The notes beneath the pieces were generated by a model. The model saw nothing but the letters and a program-made list of their open reading frames with translations. It made no database searches and was not told the origin of the DNA. The position numbers were made by a program, and so were the translations under genes. Shown piece after piece: positions 27,618 to 35,702 of a stretch of 64,000 nucleotides of DNA; positions within the stretch are counted from its first letter, which is position 1, and every line of letters starts with the position of its first letter. Source of the DNA: Secundilactobacillus folii (lineage in GTDB: Bacteria; Bacillota; Bacilli; Lactobacillales; Lactobacillaceae); NCBI RefSeq assembly GCF_009720675.1, contig NZ_WNJO01000001.1:186001-250000 (forward strand), read 5' to 3'.

Positions 27618-28739
27618 TTATTCCAAGAAATCCTTCAGTTGCTTCGACCGTGATGGGTGACGCAACTTGCGAAGCGCCTTAGCTTCGATTTGACGAATCC
27701 GTTCGCGCGTAACGCCGAAGACCTTACCGACCTCTTCCAAGGTCCGCGTCCGGCCGTCATCCAAACCGAAACGAAGCCGCAAAACGTTTTCTTCTCGATC
27801 AGTCAACGTGTCCAGAACACTTTCAAGCTGTTCCTTCAACAACTCATAAGCGGCATGGTCAGCTGGACTAGTGGCATCATCGTCTTCAATGAAGTCACCC
27901 AGATGAGAATCGTCTTCTTCACCAATTGGCGTCTCCAACGAAACGGGCTCTTGAGCAATCTTCAAGATCTCACGGACTTTTTCCGTTGGCATATCCATTT
28001 CAGCACCAATTTCTTCAGGCGTTGGTTCACGACCAAGGTCCTGCAATAATTGACGTTGAATCCGGATCAGTTTGTTGATGGTTTCCACCATGTGCACCGG
28101 AATCCGGATGGTCCGTGCCTGGTCGGCAATTGCACGGGTGATGGCTTGACGAATCCACCAAGTGGCGTAAGTGGAAAATTTGAAACCTTTACGGTAATCG
28201 AATTTCTCAACGGCCTTCATCAGACCCATGTTACCTTCTTGGATCAGGTCAAGAAATTGCATGCCCCGGCCAACATACCGCTTAGCAATGGAAACCACCA
28301 GCCGTAAGTTAGCTTCGGCTAATTCCTGCTTGGCTTCCTCGTCACCCTGCTCGATCCGAAGTGCTAAGGCGACTTCCTCATCGGCAGTTAACAGCTTAAC
28401 CCGGCCAATTTCCTTCAAATACATCCGAACTGGGTCGTTGATCTTGACACCGGAAGGCGCAGACGTATCCTTTAATTCACTGGCACTGACTTTTTTAGCA
28501 GCCTTAACTGCCCGTGAGTCTGGATCACCATTTTCATCGACCACGCTGATCCCAGCGTCTTCAACTTTTTCAAGTAACCCGTCCATCTTTTTCGCGTTTA
28601 AGCCAAATGGTGATGCAATTTTATCGGAGAGCTCATCATAGGTAACTTGACCCTTTTTCTTAAAATCTTTCACTAGGTCCTTAACAGCTTTATCGTAACC
28701 CTTTTGATCAAATGTCTTGCTGTTTGTTTCTTTTGCCAT
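27618..28739 (-). CDS. rpoD: RNA polymerase primary sigma factor (sigma-A)
   Basis: This is the housekeeping sigma factor. The 373 residues are typical for Firmicutes. Visible parts are a short region 1.1, region 1.2 ([17 protein letters not shown]), region 2 with [16 protein letters not shown] and [19 protein letters not shown] for -10 recognition and melting, region 3, and region 4.2 ([19 protein letters not shown]) for the -35 box. The start has AGGGGG eight bases upstream. It follows dnaG by 11 bases in the conserved dnaG-rpoD macromolecular synthesis operon. The usual third neighbour trmK has been pushed about 12 kb away by the adhesin genes. Confidence 0.98.
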   Translation of the reverse strand: MAKETNSKTFDQKGYDKAVKDLVKDFKKKGQVTYDELSDKIASPFGLNAKKMDGLLEKVEDAGISVVDENGDPDSRAVKAAKKVSASELKDTSAPSGVKINDPVRMYLKEIGRVKLLTADEEVALALRIEQGDEEAKQELAEANLRLVVSIAKRYVGRGMQFLDLIQEGNMGLMKAVEKFDYRKGFKFSTYATWWIRQAITRAIADQARTIRIPVHMVETINKLIRIQRQLLQDLGREPTPEEIGAEMDMPTEKVREILKIAQEPVSLETPIGEEDDSHLGDFIEDDDATSPADHAAYELLKEQLESVLDTLTDREENVLRLRFGLDDGRTRTLEEVGKVFGVTRERIRQIEAKALRKLRHPSRSKQLKDFLE

Positions 28740-28750
28740 TCGAAAGCCCC

Positions 28751-30601
28751 CTAAGCTTGTTTTTGAGACTGCTTTTGTTGTTGCAACTTAATATAATCGA
28801 TCACTAACTTGCGCACTTGGTCGTTGTCACCTAACCGTCGTGCTTCTTGCAAAGCCTGCTCAGTTGCCTTGATCTGTTTGGTTAGCGGTGCAACGTGCAT
28901 AATCAACTGAATGTAATCGTCAATTTCACCTTCACCGATCGAATCGCTTAACTGTAGTGATTCCAGTTCAACCACCAAGCGTTGTAAGTGATCATCGCGG
29001 ATAAAATCAATGAACTGGGCTGGTGCGTATTCCTGATGCGTTTCAAAATACCCCTGTGCTAAGGTAAAAATCAGCTGGTAATCATCGTCGACAAAACTGA
29101 AGTTCGGCGTTCCGGTGACCCGTAGCCAAACGTCACGGTCGTGTAACATCCGAAACAATAACGCCCGTTCAGCCTTTTCAATTGACGAATACTTCACAAC
29201 TTGACGCTGCTGCGGTTCAGCCGAATTCTGCCCGTCAGTAACTCCTGAAGTCACTGCCGGCTTTTTAACGGTTCGAGGCACCGGTTTAACCATGGCTAAC
29301 TGCTGACGCAAACTAGTTTTATCAAGCTCAAACGTGTCTGCAAGCTGGGTAAGATACACATCTTGCTCAACTGGTGAACGAACCGTTGCTAAGATTGCTA
29401 AAATCTCGTCGAGGTACTGAAGTCGGCCGGCATCCGTAGCCACATCATACTGCGTTTTTAAGTAGCGCATTTCAAACGCCACCGGTGTTTCACGCGCGGA
29501 CTCCAAAGCGTCGGCTAACTTTTGTTCACCATACTGTTGCCGGTATTCATCGGGATCTAAACCTTCAGGCATCTGAATGACACCCAGTTTTAAACTCGAA
29601 TTATCGCGCAGAATCGTCAGTGCCCGCTGGGTCGCCTTTTGACCGGGTGTATCGCCGTCGTAGCAGACAAAGACCTGACCGGTGATCCGCTGAATCGCAT
29701 AAATCTGTTCTTCAGTTAAGCTAGTCCCCATTGACGCAACACCATTATCAACCCCAGACTGGTGAGCTGACATCACGTCCATGAAGCCCTCAAACAAAAT
29801 CAGATTACCCTGTTTGCGTACCGCACCGCGGGCGAGATCGAAGTTAAACAAAACCCGTCGCTTATTAAAAATCTCAGTTTCAGGACTGTTGAGATACTTC
29901 GGTTGATCAGGCGCCTGTTTCAAAATTCGACCCGAAAACGCAATCTCTTGTCCTGACTGGTTACGGATCGGATACATGATCCGGTTCACGAACCGGTCAC
30001 GCAAATCACCATCCTGGTTTTCAATAAACAGTCCAGAATGCCGCAACATCTGGTAATCAATCTGACGTTCATCAAAGAATGGTTTCAGCAGCTGACGATC
30101 AGGTGCGAACCCCAAACCGTAGTCTGAAATGGTCTGATCAGTTAACCCGCGATGATGAAGATAATCAAGTGCCGGCTGTCCCATTTCGGTATTCATCAAA
30201 ATGTGGGCGTATAACTTTGCCGCATCTTGATGGAGCTTAATAAGTTGGTTAGTTGGTGACTGTGGATCCCCAGACTGACCAGCACCAGTGGCAGCATTGA
30301 CGATTTTTTCATCAAGTGGGACGTGAGAGAATTCTGCGACTTTAACCACTGCTTCTTGAAAGCTTAAATTTTCAAGCTCCATTAAAAACTTGAAAACGTT
30401 GCCCCCACGACCACAGCTAAAGCAGTGAAAAATTTGTTTATCCTCCGTGACTGAAAAACTAGGCGTTCGCTCTTCATGGAACGGACAAAGGCCAAAGAAG
30501 TTTTTCCCTTGTTTCTGTAATTGGACGTATTGACTAATAAAATCCACGATATCGGTTGCATCGCGGACTTGTTCAATCACGGCTTCGGGTATTCTCGCCA
30601 C
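28751..30601 (-). CDS. dnaG: DNA primase
   Basis: This enzyme makes RNA primers for replication. The 616 residues contain the N-terminal CHC2 zinc finger ([11 protein letters not shown] and HCFSCGRGG), the TOPRIM catalytic core ([15 protein letters not shown], then [11 protein letters not shown]), and a C-terminal helicase-binding region. The open frame extends to 30664, but the extra residues are hydrophobic and unlike primases. A GTG at 30601 with AAGGGGG eight bases upstream, giving [11 protein letters not shown], is the likely start. It is the first gene of the dnaG-rpoD operon, with a promoter at 30730-30759. Confidence 0.96.
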   Translation of the reverse strand: MARIPEAVIEQVRDATDIVDFISQYVQLQKQGKNFFGLCPFHEERTPSFSVTEDKQIFHCFSCGRGGNVFKFLMELENLSFQEAVVKVAEFSHVPLDEKIVNAATGAGQSGDPQSPTNQLIKLHQDAAKLYAHILMNTEMGQPALDYLHHRGLTDQTISDYGLGFAPDRQLLKPFFDERQIDYQMLRHSGLFIENQDGDLRDRFVNRIMYPIRNQSGQEIAFSGRILKQAPDQPKYLNSPETEIFNKRRVLFNFDLARGAVRKQGNLILFEGFMDVMSAHQSGVDNGVASMGTSLTEEQIYAIQRITGQVFVCYDGDTPGQKATQRALTILRDNSSLKLGVIQMPEGLDPDEYRQQYGEQKLADALESARETPVAFEMRYLKTQYDVATDAGRLQYLDEILAILATVRSPVEQDVYLTQLADTFELDKTSLRQQLAMVKPVPRTVKKPAVTSGVTDGQNSAEPQQRQVVKYSSIEKAERALLFRMLHDRDVWLRVTGTPNFSFVDDDYQLIFTLAQGYFETHQEYAPAQFIDFIRDDHLQRLVVELESLQLSDSIGEGEIDDYIQLIMHVAPLTKQIKATEQALQEARRLGDNDQVRKLVIDYIKLQQQKQSQKQA

Positions 30602-30729
30602 TGGCGCAACCCCCTTCAATATATAAATCAACAACGGAAAGTAATTGACCTGAACTAAAAACATTCAGCAATGGGCGCATTACACTATCAGAACGATTGA
30701 TGACATAGTAAATATCTTTCTCTTCTGCA

Positions 30730-30759
30730 TGTATAGCGTACGTAGTTATATAATATCAA
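30730..30759 (-). promoter_or_regulatory. Probable dnaG-rpoD promoter
   Basis: On the minus strand TTGATA (30754-30759), an 18-base spacer and TATACA (30730-30735), about 130 bases upstream of the dnaG start. Confidence 0.55.
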
Positions 30760-30822
30760 GTTTGATGTAAAGGTGCAACTAATACGCCTGAGTTTCATGA
30801 ATTGAACGCAACTGAAAAGGCG

Positions 30823-30851
30823 TTGACTATCCGAACATATGTTTGTATAAT
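30823..30851 (+). promoter_or_regulatory. Strong promoter with palindrome in its spacer, upstream of the 82-residue gene
   Basis: TTGACT (30823-30828), exactly 17 bases, then TATAAT (30846-30851). The spacer ends with the palindromic 15-mer CCGAACATATGTTTG (30831-30845). A nearly identical 15-mer lies before the acyl-CoA synthetase at 31446-31460, which suggests a shared repressor site. Confidence 0.8.
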
Positions 30852-30880
30852 CAACTTAATCATTCAAAGGCGGTGATAAA

Positions 30881-31129
30881 ATGACTCACTTCAATAATTT
30901 CACGGGTGTTGTACAGGCTGAACCGAAAGTGATCAAACAATTTCCAACCATGCTCTATGTGCCCATCATGACCACAACTGGACAGAAACTGCACTGCTTA
31001 GTTATCCAGCACGCTTTGGACTTTTTATACCGAGCGCATGCAGAATCACGGATTGCACTTTACGGCCATTTTAATCAACATCACCAGTTTGTCATCAACA
31101 AGTACTTTGTCAGCTCTCAGGTGGCGTAA
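30881..31129 (+). CDS. Small conserved-looking protein of unknown function, possible OB fold
   Basis: The protein has 82 residues, no signal peptide and no membrane helix. The alternating hydrophobic pattern, with TGVVQAEPKVIKQF, MLYVPIMTTTGQKLHCLV, IALYGHFN and QFVINKYFV, looks like a five-stranded OB fold with a helix between strands 3 and 4, as in small single-strand nucleic-acid-binding proteins. This is inference from pattern only, and the family was not recognised. Translation is well supported: the ATG has GGTGAT just upstream and follows a near-consensus promoter. A strong terminator at 31276-31308 ends the transcript. It is divergent from dnaG. Confidence 0.7.
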   Translation: MTHFNNFTGVVQAEPKVIKQFPTMLYVPIMTTTGQKLHCLVIQHALDFLYRAHAESRIALYGHFNQHHQFVINKYFVSSQVA

Positions 31130-31275
31130 CCGTAAAATCATAACTTTTGCTTAGAGATTAGTATCTACTAAGCTATTTAACTAGTCAACAATCATGATTT
31201 TAAACGTGAATATGAATCGAGATTCCGATCATTACTAATTAAACCTAGATTCCCTTTTAAAAATCGAAAGTCCAC

Positions 31276-31308
31276 AAAAACCGTCTATCTTGTCGATAGG
31301 CGGTTTTT
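31276..31308 (+). terminator. Terminator after the 82-residue gene
   Basis: AAAAACCGTCTATC pairs with GATAGGCGGTTTTT (one mismatch) around a five-base loop, ending in a T run. The flanking A and T runs make it usable from both strands. Confidence 0.9.
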
Positions 31309-31445
31309 AGCGATGCTCAAACTCTGCTGATTTTGCATTTTTAAAAATTTCTTCACTCAAAAATTTGCAGGACGCCACCATTCGAGATCCAACCATTGAT
31401 CGACCGTTTAACAGGCAAAATCAAAAAGGCCTAACTATTTTCTAC

Positions 31446-31485
31446 CCGAACAAATATTTGAACGTCTTTAAGTCTTGCTTAAGAT
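31446..31485 (+). promoter_or_regulatory. Candidate promoter and operator of the acyl-CoA synthetase
   Basis: The 15-mer CCGAACAAATATTTG (31446-31460) matches CCGAACATATGTTTG of the preceding gene at 13 positions. It overlaps a candidate -35 TTGAAC (31458-31463), with a weak -10 TAAGAT (31480-31485) after 16 bases. Confidence 0.5.
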
Positions 31486-31542
31486 GTCATCGCTAAACTG
31501 ATTTCAATTATCAAACTATAACCGCTTAAGGAGAGCATGCTA

Positions 31543-33078
31543 ATGACAACCAAATTGACAACTATTTTAACGAATCAGCTGATTAGACACCGACACGACA
31601 ACCTCATTAAAGACGATGCCATGGGAAAATGGTTCACCGGTGCCGACCTCCAAGAAGACGTTGACACGTTTAAACTAGCCTTTATCAAGAGCAATCTTGG
31701 TCACAGCGACCAAATTCTAGTTTGCTTACCAAATTCTGCAGTTTTTCCAGTCATCAATCAGGCAGCTTGGGATCTTGGCATCATTGTTCACCCCATTTCA
31801 CCGTCGACGCCGATTGCTAAACTTCGTGAAGACTGGCAGCAACACCAATACCCAGCGATGTTACTTGCGCCAACCCTGCTAGACAATTGGGACACTGATG
31901 ACTGGCACCATACACAACTTCCGTTACATACCAGCCCCCATCTTGATTTTCTGGCTGATCCGCACTTAACCGCTGCACCCGCCGATCGGACCCCGGTAGC
32001 CGACTCAGACCTCGGTTTGATTTTAAATACTTCTGGAACTACGGGCGAACCCAAGCGTGTTGGCCTCACCCATGAAATGATGTTAAACGCTGCTACCAAC
32101 GATGCAATCAGTAACCACATGGATGAAAACGACGTCGCGATGGTGACGATGCCGATGTTTCATATCAATGCCCAGGTCATGACCACCCTATCAACTAGAG
32201 TATCGGACGGTAAAGTGCTTGTCACCCAAAAGTTTTCCGCCAGCCATTTTTGGCAACAGATCTATGATAATGGCGTCACTTGGGTGTCGGTCGTACCCAC
32301 CATCGTGTCGTTTCTGCTCTTAAACGAAAAGGCTAATGCGGCCTATAACCGTTTAAAAGACGGCATTCACCTGCGTTACATTCGTTCCAGTTCATTTGCG
32401 CTAGCTGAAGAACGGCTTAAGGCTTTCCAAAACCGTTTTGGAGCACCAATCATCGAAGGCTATGGCATGACTGAAGCTGCTAGTCAATGCACCATCAATC
32501 CCTTTGACGCTCCCAAAATTGGTTCAGCGGGTAAACCATTTGGTACGGAGCTGAGTTTAATGGTGGATGGTCATTTAACTAAAGCCCCGCACGTTATGGG
32601 TGAAATCGCAGTGCGCGGTAATCACATTATCACCCACTATATGGATCCTAACCCGGACAGTTTTAAGGACGGCTGGTTCTTAACCGGTGACTTAGGCTAC
32701 CTAGACGAGGATAACTATTTATTCGTCAAGGGCCGCAAAAAAGAAATCATCTCCCACGGTGGTGAAAAGGTGGCTCCAGCGGCAGTAGAAAATACGTTGA
32801 GTGAACTCGCCTTTATCGAGCAAATCTCCGTAATTGGTATGCCTGATGATCTCTACGGTGAAGAAGTCACGGCGGTCGTTGTTTCCACCACGCCAGGTCA
32901 AAATGAGGATGCTCAGCGAAAAGCCATCTTTGACTACAGCAAAATCCACTTAGCACGTTTTGAATCTCCTACCAGAGTCGAATTTTTGCCGAGTTTTCCG
33001 CGTAACATTACCGGTAAAGTCTTACGCCCGAAATTGAGGGAACTGTTAATGAAAAAACAAGCTGACAAAGAGGCTTGA
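31543..33078 (+). CDS. AMP-forming acyl-CoA synthetase, oxalate-CoA-ligase-like
   Basis: This ANL-superfamily enzyme of 511 residues would activate a carboxylic acid through an acyl-adenylate. The P-loop-like motif A3 is LNTSGTTGEPKRVGLTH. A5 is EGYGMTEAASQCTINP, A7 is GWFLTGDLGYLDED, the hinge is VKGRKKEIISHGGEKVAP, and the catalytic lysine of A10 is in RNITGKVLRPKLRE. The region RYIRSSSFALA and the overall layout resemble oxalate-CoA ligases and related short/medium-chain synthetases. Substrate cannot be fixed, and no formyl-CoA transferase or oxalyl-CoA decarboxylase lies nearby. AAGGAG sits 9 bases before the ATG at 31543 and only 3 before the ATG at 31537, so the second is preferred. Confidence 0.82.
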   Translation: MTTKLTTILTNQLIRHRHDNLIKDDAMGKWFTGADLQEDVDTFKLAFIKSNLGHSDQILVCLPNSAVFPVINQAAWDLGIIVHPISPSTPIAKLREDWQQHQYPAMLLAPTLLDNWDTDDWHHTQLPLHTSPHLDFLADPHLTAAPADRTPVADSDLGLILNTSGTTGEPKRVGLTHEMMLNAATNDAISNHMDENDVAMVTMPMFHINAQVMTTLSTRVSDGKVLVTQKFSASHFWQQIYDNGVTWVSVVPTIVSFLLLNEKANAAYNRLKDGIHLRYIRSSSFALAEERLKAFQNRFGAPIIEGYGMTEAASQCTINPFDAPKIGSAGKPFGTELSLMVDGHLTKAPHVMGEIAVRGNHIITHYMDPNPDSFKDGWFLTGDLGYLDEDNYLFVKGRKKEIISHGGEKVAPAAVENTLSELAFIEQISVIGMPDDLYGEEVTAVVVSTTPGQNEDAQRKAIFDYSKIHLARFESPTRVEFLPSFPRNITGKVLRPKLRELLMKKQADKEA

Positions 33079-33096
33079 TAATCAAAATCATCTCTC

Positions 33097-33291
33097 ATGA
33101 ACATCGTTAATGACTGTCCTAACATCGTCGTTGAAACGTTCACATCGCTGATAGCTTTTCGAAGAGCGTTTTGACACCCTTCAGCCGAAAACATAATGGT
33201 CGCAAAATACACTAAAAATGACACTGAACTGGATCTGGTACGAAGATTTGACCGCATTCAACTATTTTTAATGGCCTTAAACCAAACTTAA
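33097..33291 (+). pseudogene. Possible short gene remnant with one in-frame stop
   Basis: A 65-codon frame (including the final stop) from ATG to TAA is interrupted once by TGA at 33172-33174. The second half encodes a protein-like sequence containing KYTKNDTELDLVRRF. No family was recognised, and it may be chance. If real, it is a decayed gene in the spacer before the operon. Confidence 0.2.
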
Positions 33292-33295
33292 CCGG

Positions 33296-33379
33296 TTATG
33301 GATTAAACGCTTTAGTTCTAAATGACATGCTAAATGAAAGTTCAACAAATTTCTTTTGAAAATAAGTCTCGTGATTCAT
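33296..33379 (-). CDS. Possible 27-residue peptide with a perfect ribosome-binding site
   Basis: On the minus strand AGGAGG lies ten bases before an ATG that opens a 27-codon frame starting MNHETYFQKKFVELS. The protein has no recognised family. It points away from the sulfoquinovose operon. The strong Shine-Dalgarno is the only support. It may be the left-over 5' end of a lost divergent gene, such as a regulator. Confidence 0.25.
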   Translation of the reverse strand: MNHETYFQKKFVELSFSMSFRTKAFNP

Positions 33380-33434
33380 TTTAAAACGCCTCCTGATAAA
33401 TTAGTCCTCGGATAACTCAGCTTTTGTTTTCAAA

Positions 33435-33557
33435 TGGTATAGCTAATTTGTGAAAGCACGGATACTAATTATTCGGTGCTTATAACAGTATATTGATTTA
33501 TTAATTACTAATGGTATACTTATTATCACAAAAATAATTTTTGAATTGGTATAGTTA
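33435..33557. promoter_or_regulatory. Promoter and three TGGTATA motifs before the sulfoquinovose operon
   Basis: TTGATT (33493-33498), 16 bases, and TATACT (33515-33520) preceded by TGG form a plausible promoter. TGGTATAGCTA (33435-33445), TGGTATACTTA (33512-33522) and TGGTATAGTTA (33547-33557) are near-identical. One overlaps the -10 box and one lies just downstream of the expected start. The core resembles half-sites of HutC/GntR-type repressors such as NagR (TGGTATAGACCA); that link is inference. Confidence 0.45.
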
Positions 33558-33686
33558 TTAAACAGCTTATTTTATGCATTTTTTAGCACTTAAATTATTA
33601 TTGGCATATATTTAAATTAAATGGTTTAGGCCGTTTGAGTTTCCATTCCACAGAACCATTAACGATTAAGTAAACGGAGGAATTCT

Positions 33687-35702
33687 ATGACTACTGATCA
33701 ATTGCAGCAATTAAACATTATTCAAGATAAGCTGGTATACCACCAGATCGTTTTGTTTAACCAGCTCACTTCGTTCCCGCTTGCCTCTCTGGGTCGCGGT
33801 ACCGCATCCGTTCAGATGCACCGGGGAAACTTTGAGATGAGAGATACATTAAGTGAAAAGATTCCTCTCCAAACCATCAAGATCACCCAAAATAAATCCG
33901 ATTGGACTCTGTTACTTGGGCATGAAAGTATCGCTTATCTCTCATTAAAATTTTTACTCTCGGCACAAGATCGACTCGTCGTCACCCCAACCATCCTTAA
34001 AGGCAATTGGAATCGACTTTGGCTGCGTCTGAACGCGCAAGCCAACGAACAGATATATGGTTGCGGCGAGCAACTATCCTATTTTGATCTGCGGGGTCAC
34101 CACTTTCCGCTATGGTCGTCAGAACCTGGTATTGGCCGCAATAAACACACCTTGACGACTTTCCAGGCGGACCAAGAACATGCCGGTGGTGATTACTACA
34201 CTACAAACTATCCGGAGGCAACCTTTATTTCAAGTCAAAAGTATTATTGCCACGCGGATACATATACCTACGCCGATTTTGACTTTAGAGCTCCTGATCA
34301 CCACGAACTGCAGTTTTGGGGGATCCCAACTAAGCTGACGTTTGAAACCGCAACTGATTTTGAAAGTTTAACGTCTAAATTAAGCCGGTTATTAGGCCGG
34401 ACTCGTGGGTTGCCTGATTGGACGAATAACGGTGTCATCCTGGGGCTGCAAGGGGGTACCAAACGGGTCAACGAAATTAAGACCCGTCTTGAAGCTCACG
34501 GCGTTAAAATTGCGGGTCTCTGGTGCCAAGACTGGGAAGGTGTCCGTATGACTAGCTTTGGGAAACGCTTATTTTGGGACTGGCAGCCTGACACTTCTCT
34601 TTATCCGAACCTGAAGGATCAAATCAACGCTTGGCGCCAGTCCGGTATCCGTTTTCTAGGCTATATCAACCCATACGTGGCCTCGGATTCAGCCTTATTT
34701 AAAATTGGTACTCACAACGGCTACTTTGCCAAAAACAAAGCTGGCGACGTTTATCTAGTGGATTTCGGGGAATTCAACTGCGGCGTAGTGGACTTTACAA
34801 ATCCAACCGCCTTTGAATGGTTCAAGCAGCTGATTCAGCAACGATTGATCAATGAAGGATTCGCCGGCTGGATGGCTGACTTTGGTGAATACTTACCCAC
34901 CGACGTGGTCCTTTTCGACCACTCTGACCCCATGGCGCGGCATAATCAGTGGCCGGTACTGTGGGCTAAATGCAACTATGAGGCAGTCCGTGCTTCCCCC
35001 AACGCCGATCAGCTCCTCTACTTCATGCGTGCTGGAGCCACTGGTAGCCAGCATTATAACCAATTGCTCTGGGCCGGGGATCAAAGTGTGAATTGGAGCC
35101 GTGACGATGGGCTGATCTTCACCATCCCAGCAGCACTTTCCAGTGGTTTGATCGGCAATAGCCTCAGTCACAGCGATATTGGCGGCTATACCAGTATGTA
35201 TGGCAACGTCCGAACCAAGGAACTCTTCATGCGCTGGGCTGAAATGGCGGCCTTTACGCCAATCATGCGAACCCATGAAGGCAACCGGCCTGATCAGAAC
35301 TTCCAAGTCTATGATGACCCGGAGGCCATGAATCATTTGGCCAAATGCACTGATTGGTTTGTGACCCTTAGTCCGTATCGCCAGGCCGTGGTTCGCGACG
35401 CCGTTAAGCTGGGCTTACCCGCTCAGCGGCCGCTAATGATGTATTACGACGACTCACAGGCGATGCGCTGCCAGTCCGAATACCTGTTTGGGCGGGACCT
35501 GCTAGTAGCGCCCGTTGCCCAACCAGCCCAGAAAACTTGGCCGGTATTTCTGCCAGACGATCAATGGGTTCATCTCTGGTCTGGTAAAGCATATGGCAGT
35601 GGCACTCATCAGGTTGCGGCTCCGCTTGGGCAGCCACCCGTTTTCTACCGTCAACAATCGCCATATACCAAATTATTTCAAACTCTAGGAGGTCTGCAAT
35701 GA
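33687..35702 (+). CDS. sftG: Sulfoquinovosidase (GH31, YihQ type)
   Basis: It should hydrolyse sulfoquinovosyl glycerol, derived from plant sulfolipid, to sulfoquinovose. The 671 residues are full length and lack a signal peptide, so it acts inside the cell after import. Alignment from memory with E. coli YihQ shows long near-identical blocks at a constant offset of seven: Gln281 in WCQDW, Arg294 and Trp297 in GKRLFW (YihQ Arg301 and Trp304), nucleophile Asp398 in GWMADFGEYLPTD, acid/base Asp465 in WAGDQSVNWS, and Tyr501 in DIGGYTS (YihQ Tyr508). Arg, Trp and Tyr form the sulfonate pocket that ordinary GH31 alpha-glucosidases lack. GGAGG lies seven bases before the ATG. It overlaps the next gene by four bases (ATGA) and is first in a six-gene operon. 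Confidence 0.95.
   Translation: MTTDQLQQLNIIQDKLVYHQIVLFNQLTSFPLASLGRGTASVQMHRGNFEMRDTLSEKIPLQTIKITQNKSDWTLLLGHESIAYLSLKFLLSAQDRLVVTPTILKGNWNRLWLRLNAQANEQIYGCGEQLSYFDLRGHHFPLWSSEPGIGRNKHTLTTFQADQEHAGGDYYTTNYPEATFISSQKYYCHADTYTYADFDFRAPDHHELQFWGIPTKLTFETATDFESLTSKLSRLLGRTRGLPDWTNNGVILGLQGGTKRVNEIKTRLEAHGVKIAGLWCQDWEGVRMTSFGKRLFWDWQPDTSLYPNLKDQINAWRQSGIRFLGYINPYVASDSALFKIGTHNGYFAKNKAGDVYLVDFGEFNCGVVDFTNPTAFEWFKQLIQQRLINEGFAGWMADFGEYLPTDVVLFDHSDPMARHNQWPVLWAKCNYEAVRASPNADQLLYFMRAGATGSQHYNQLLWAGDQSVNWSRDDGLIFTIPAALSSGLIGNSLSHSDIGGYTSMYGNVRTKELFMRWAEMAAFTPIMRTHEGNRPDQNFQVYDDPEAMNHLAKCTDWFVTLSPYRQAVVRDAVKLGLPAQRPLMMYYDDSQAMRCQSEYLFGRDLLVAPVAQPAQKTWPVFLPDDQWVHLWSGKAYGSGTHQVAAPLGQPPVFYRQQSPYTKLFQTLGGLQ

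Larger units (their letters stand above)
31130..31542. other. Intergenic region between the 82-residue gene and the acyl-CoA synthetase
   Basis: No gene is visible. It contains a terminator (31276-31308) and the palindrome-bearing promoter region of the next gene (31446-31485). Confidence 0.5.
33079..33686. other. Upstream region of the sulfoquinovose operon
   Basis: This 608-base region holds a possible decayed reading frame (33097-33291), a 27-codon frame on the other strand (33296-33379), a candidate promoter (33493-33520) and three TGGTATA copies. It becomes very AT-rich after 33400. No regulator gene is present. Confidence 0.5.

Noticed and set aside
31543-33078. Acyl-CoA synthetase as part of the sulfoquinovose operon
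   Set aside because: A 600-base spacer and a separate promoter intervene, and no step of the pathway needs acyl activation.
32934-33257. Minus-strand frame of 107 codons
   Set aside because: It mostly lies opposite the 3' end of the acyl-CoA synthetase and has no ribosome-binding site.
33687-35702. GH31 alpha-glucosidase or alpha-xylosidase
   Set aside because: The sulfonate-pocket Arg, Trp and Tyr of YihQ are all kept, and the neighbours form a sulfoquinovose pathway.
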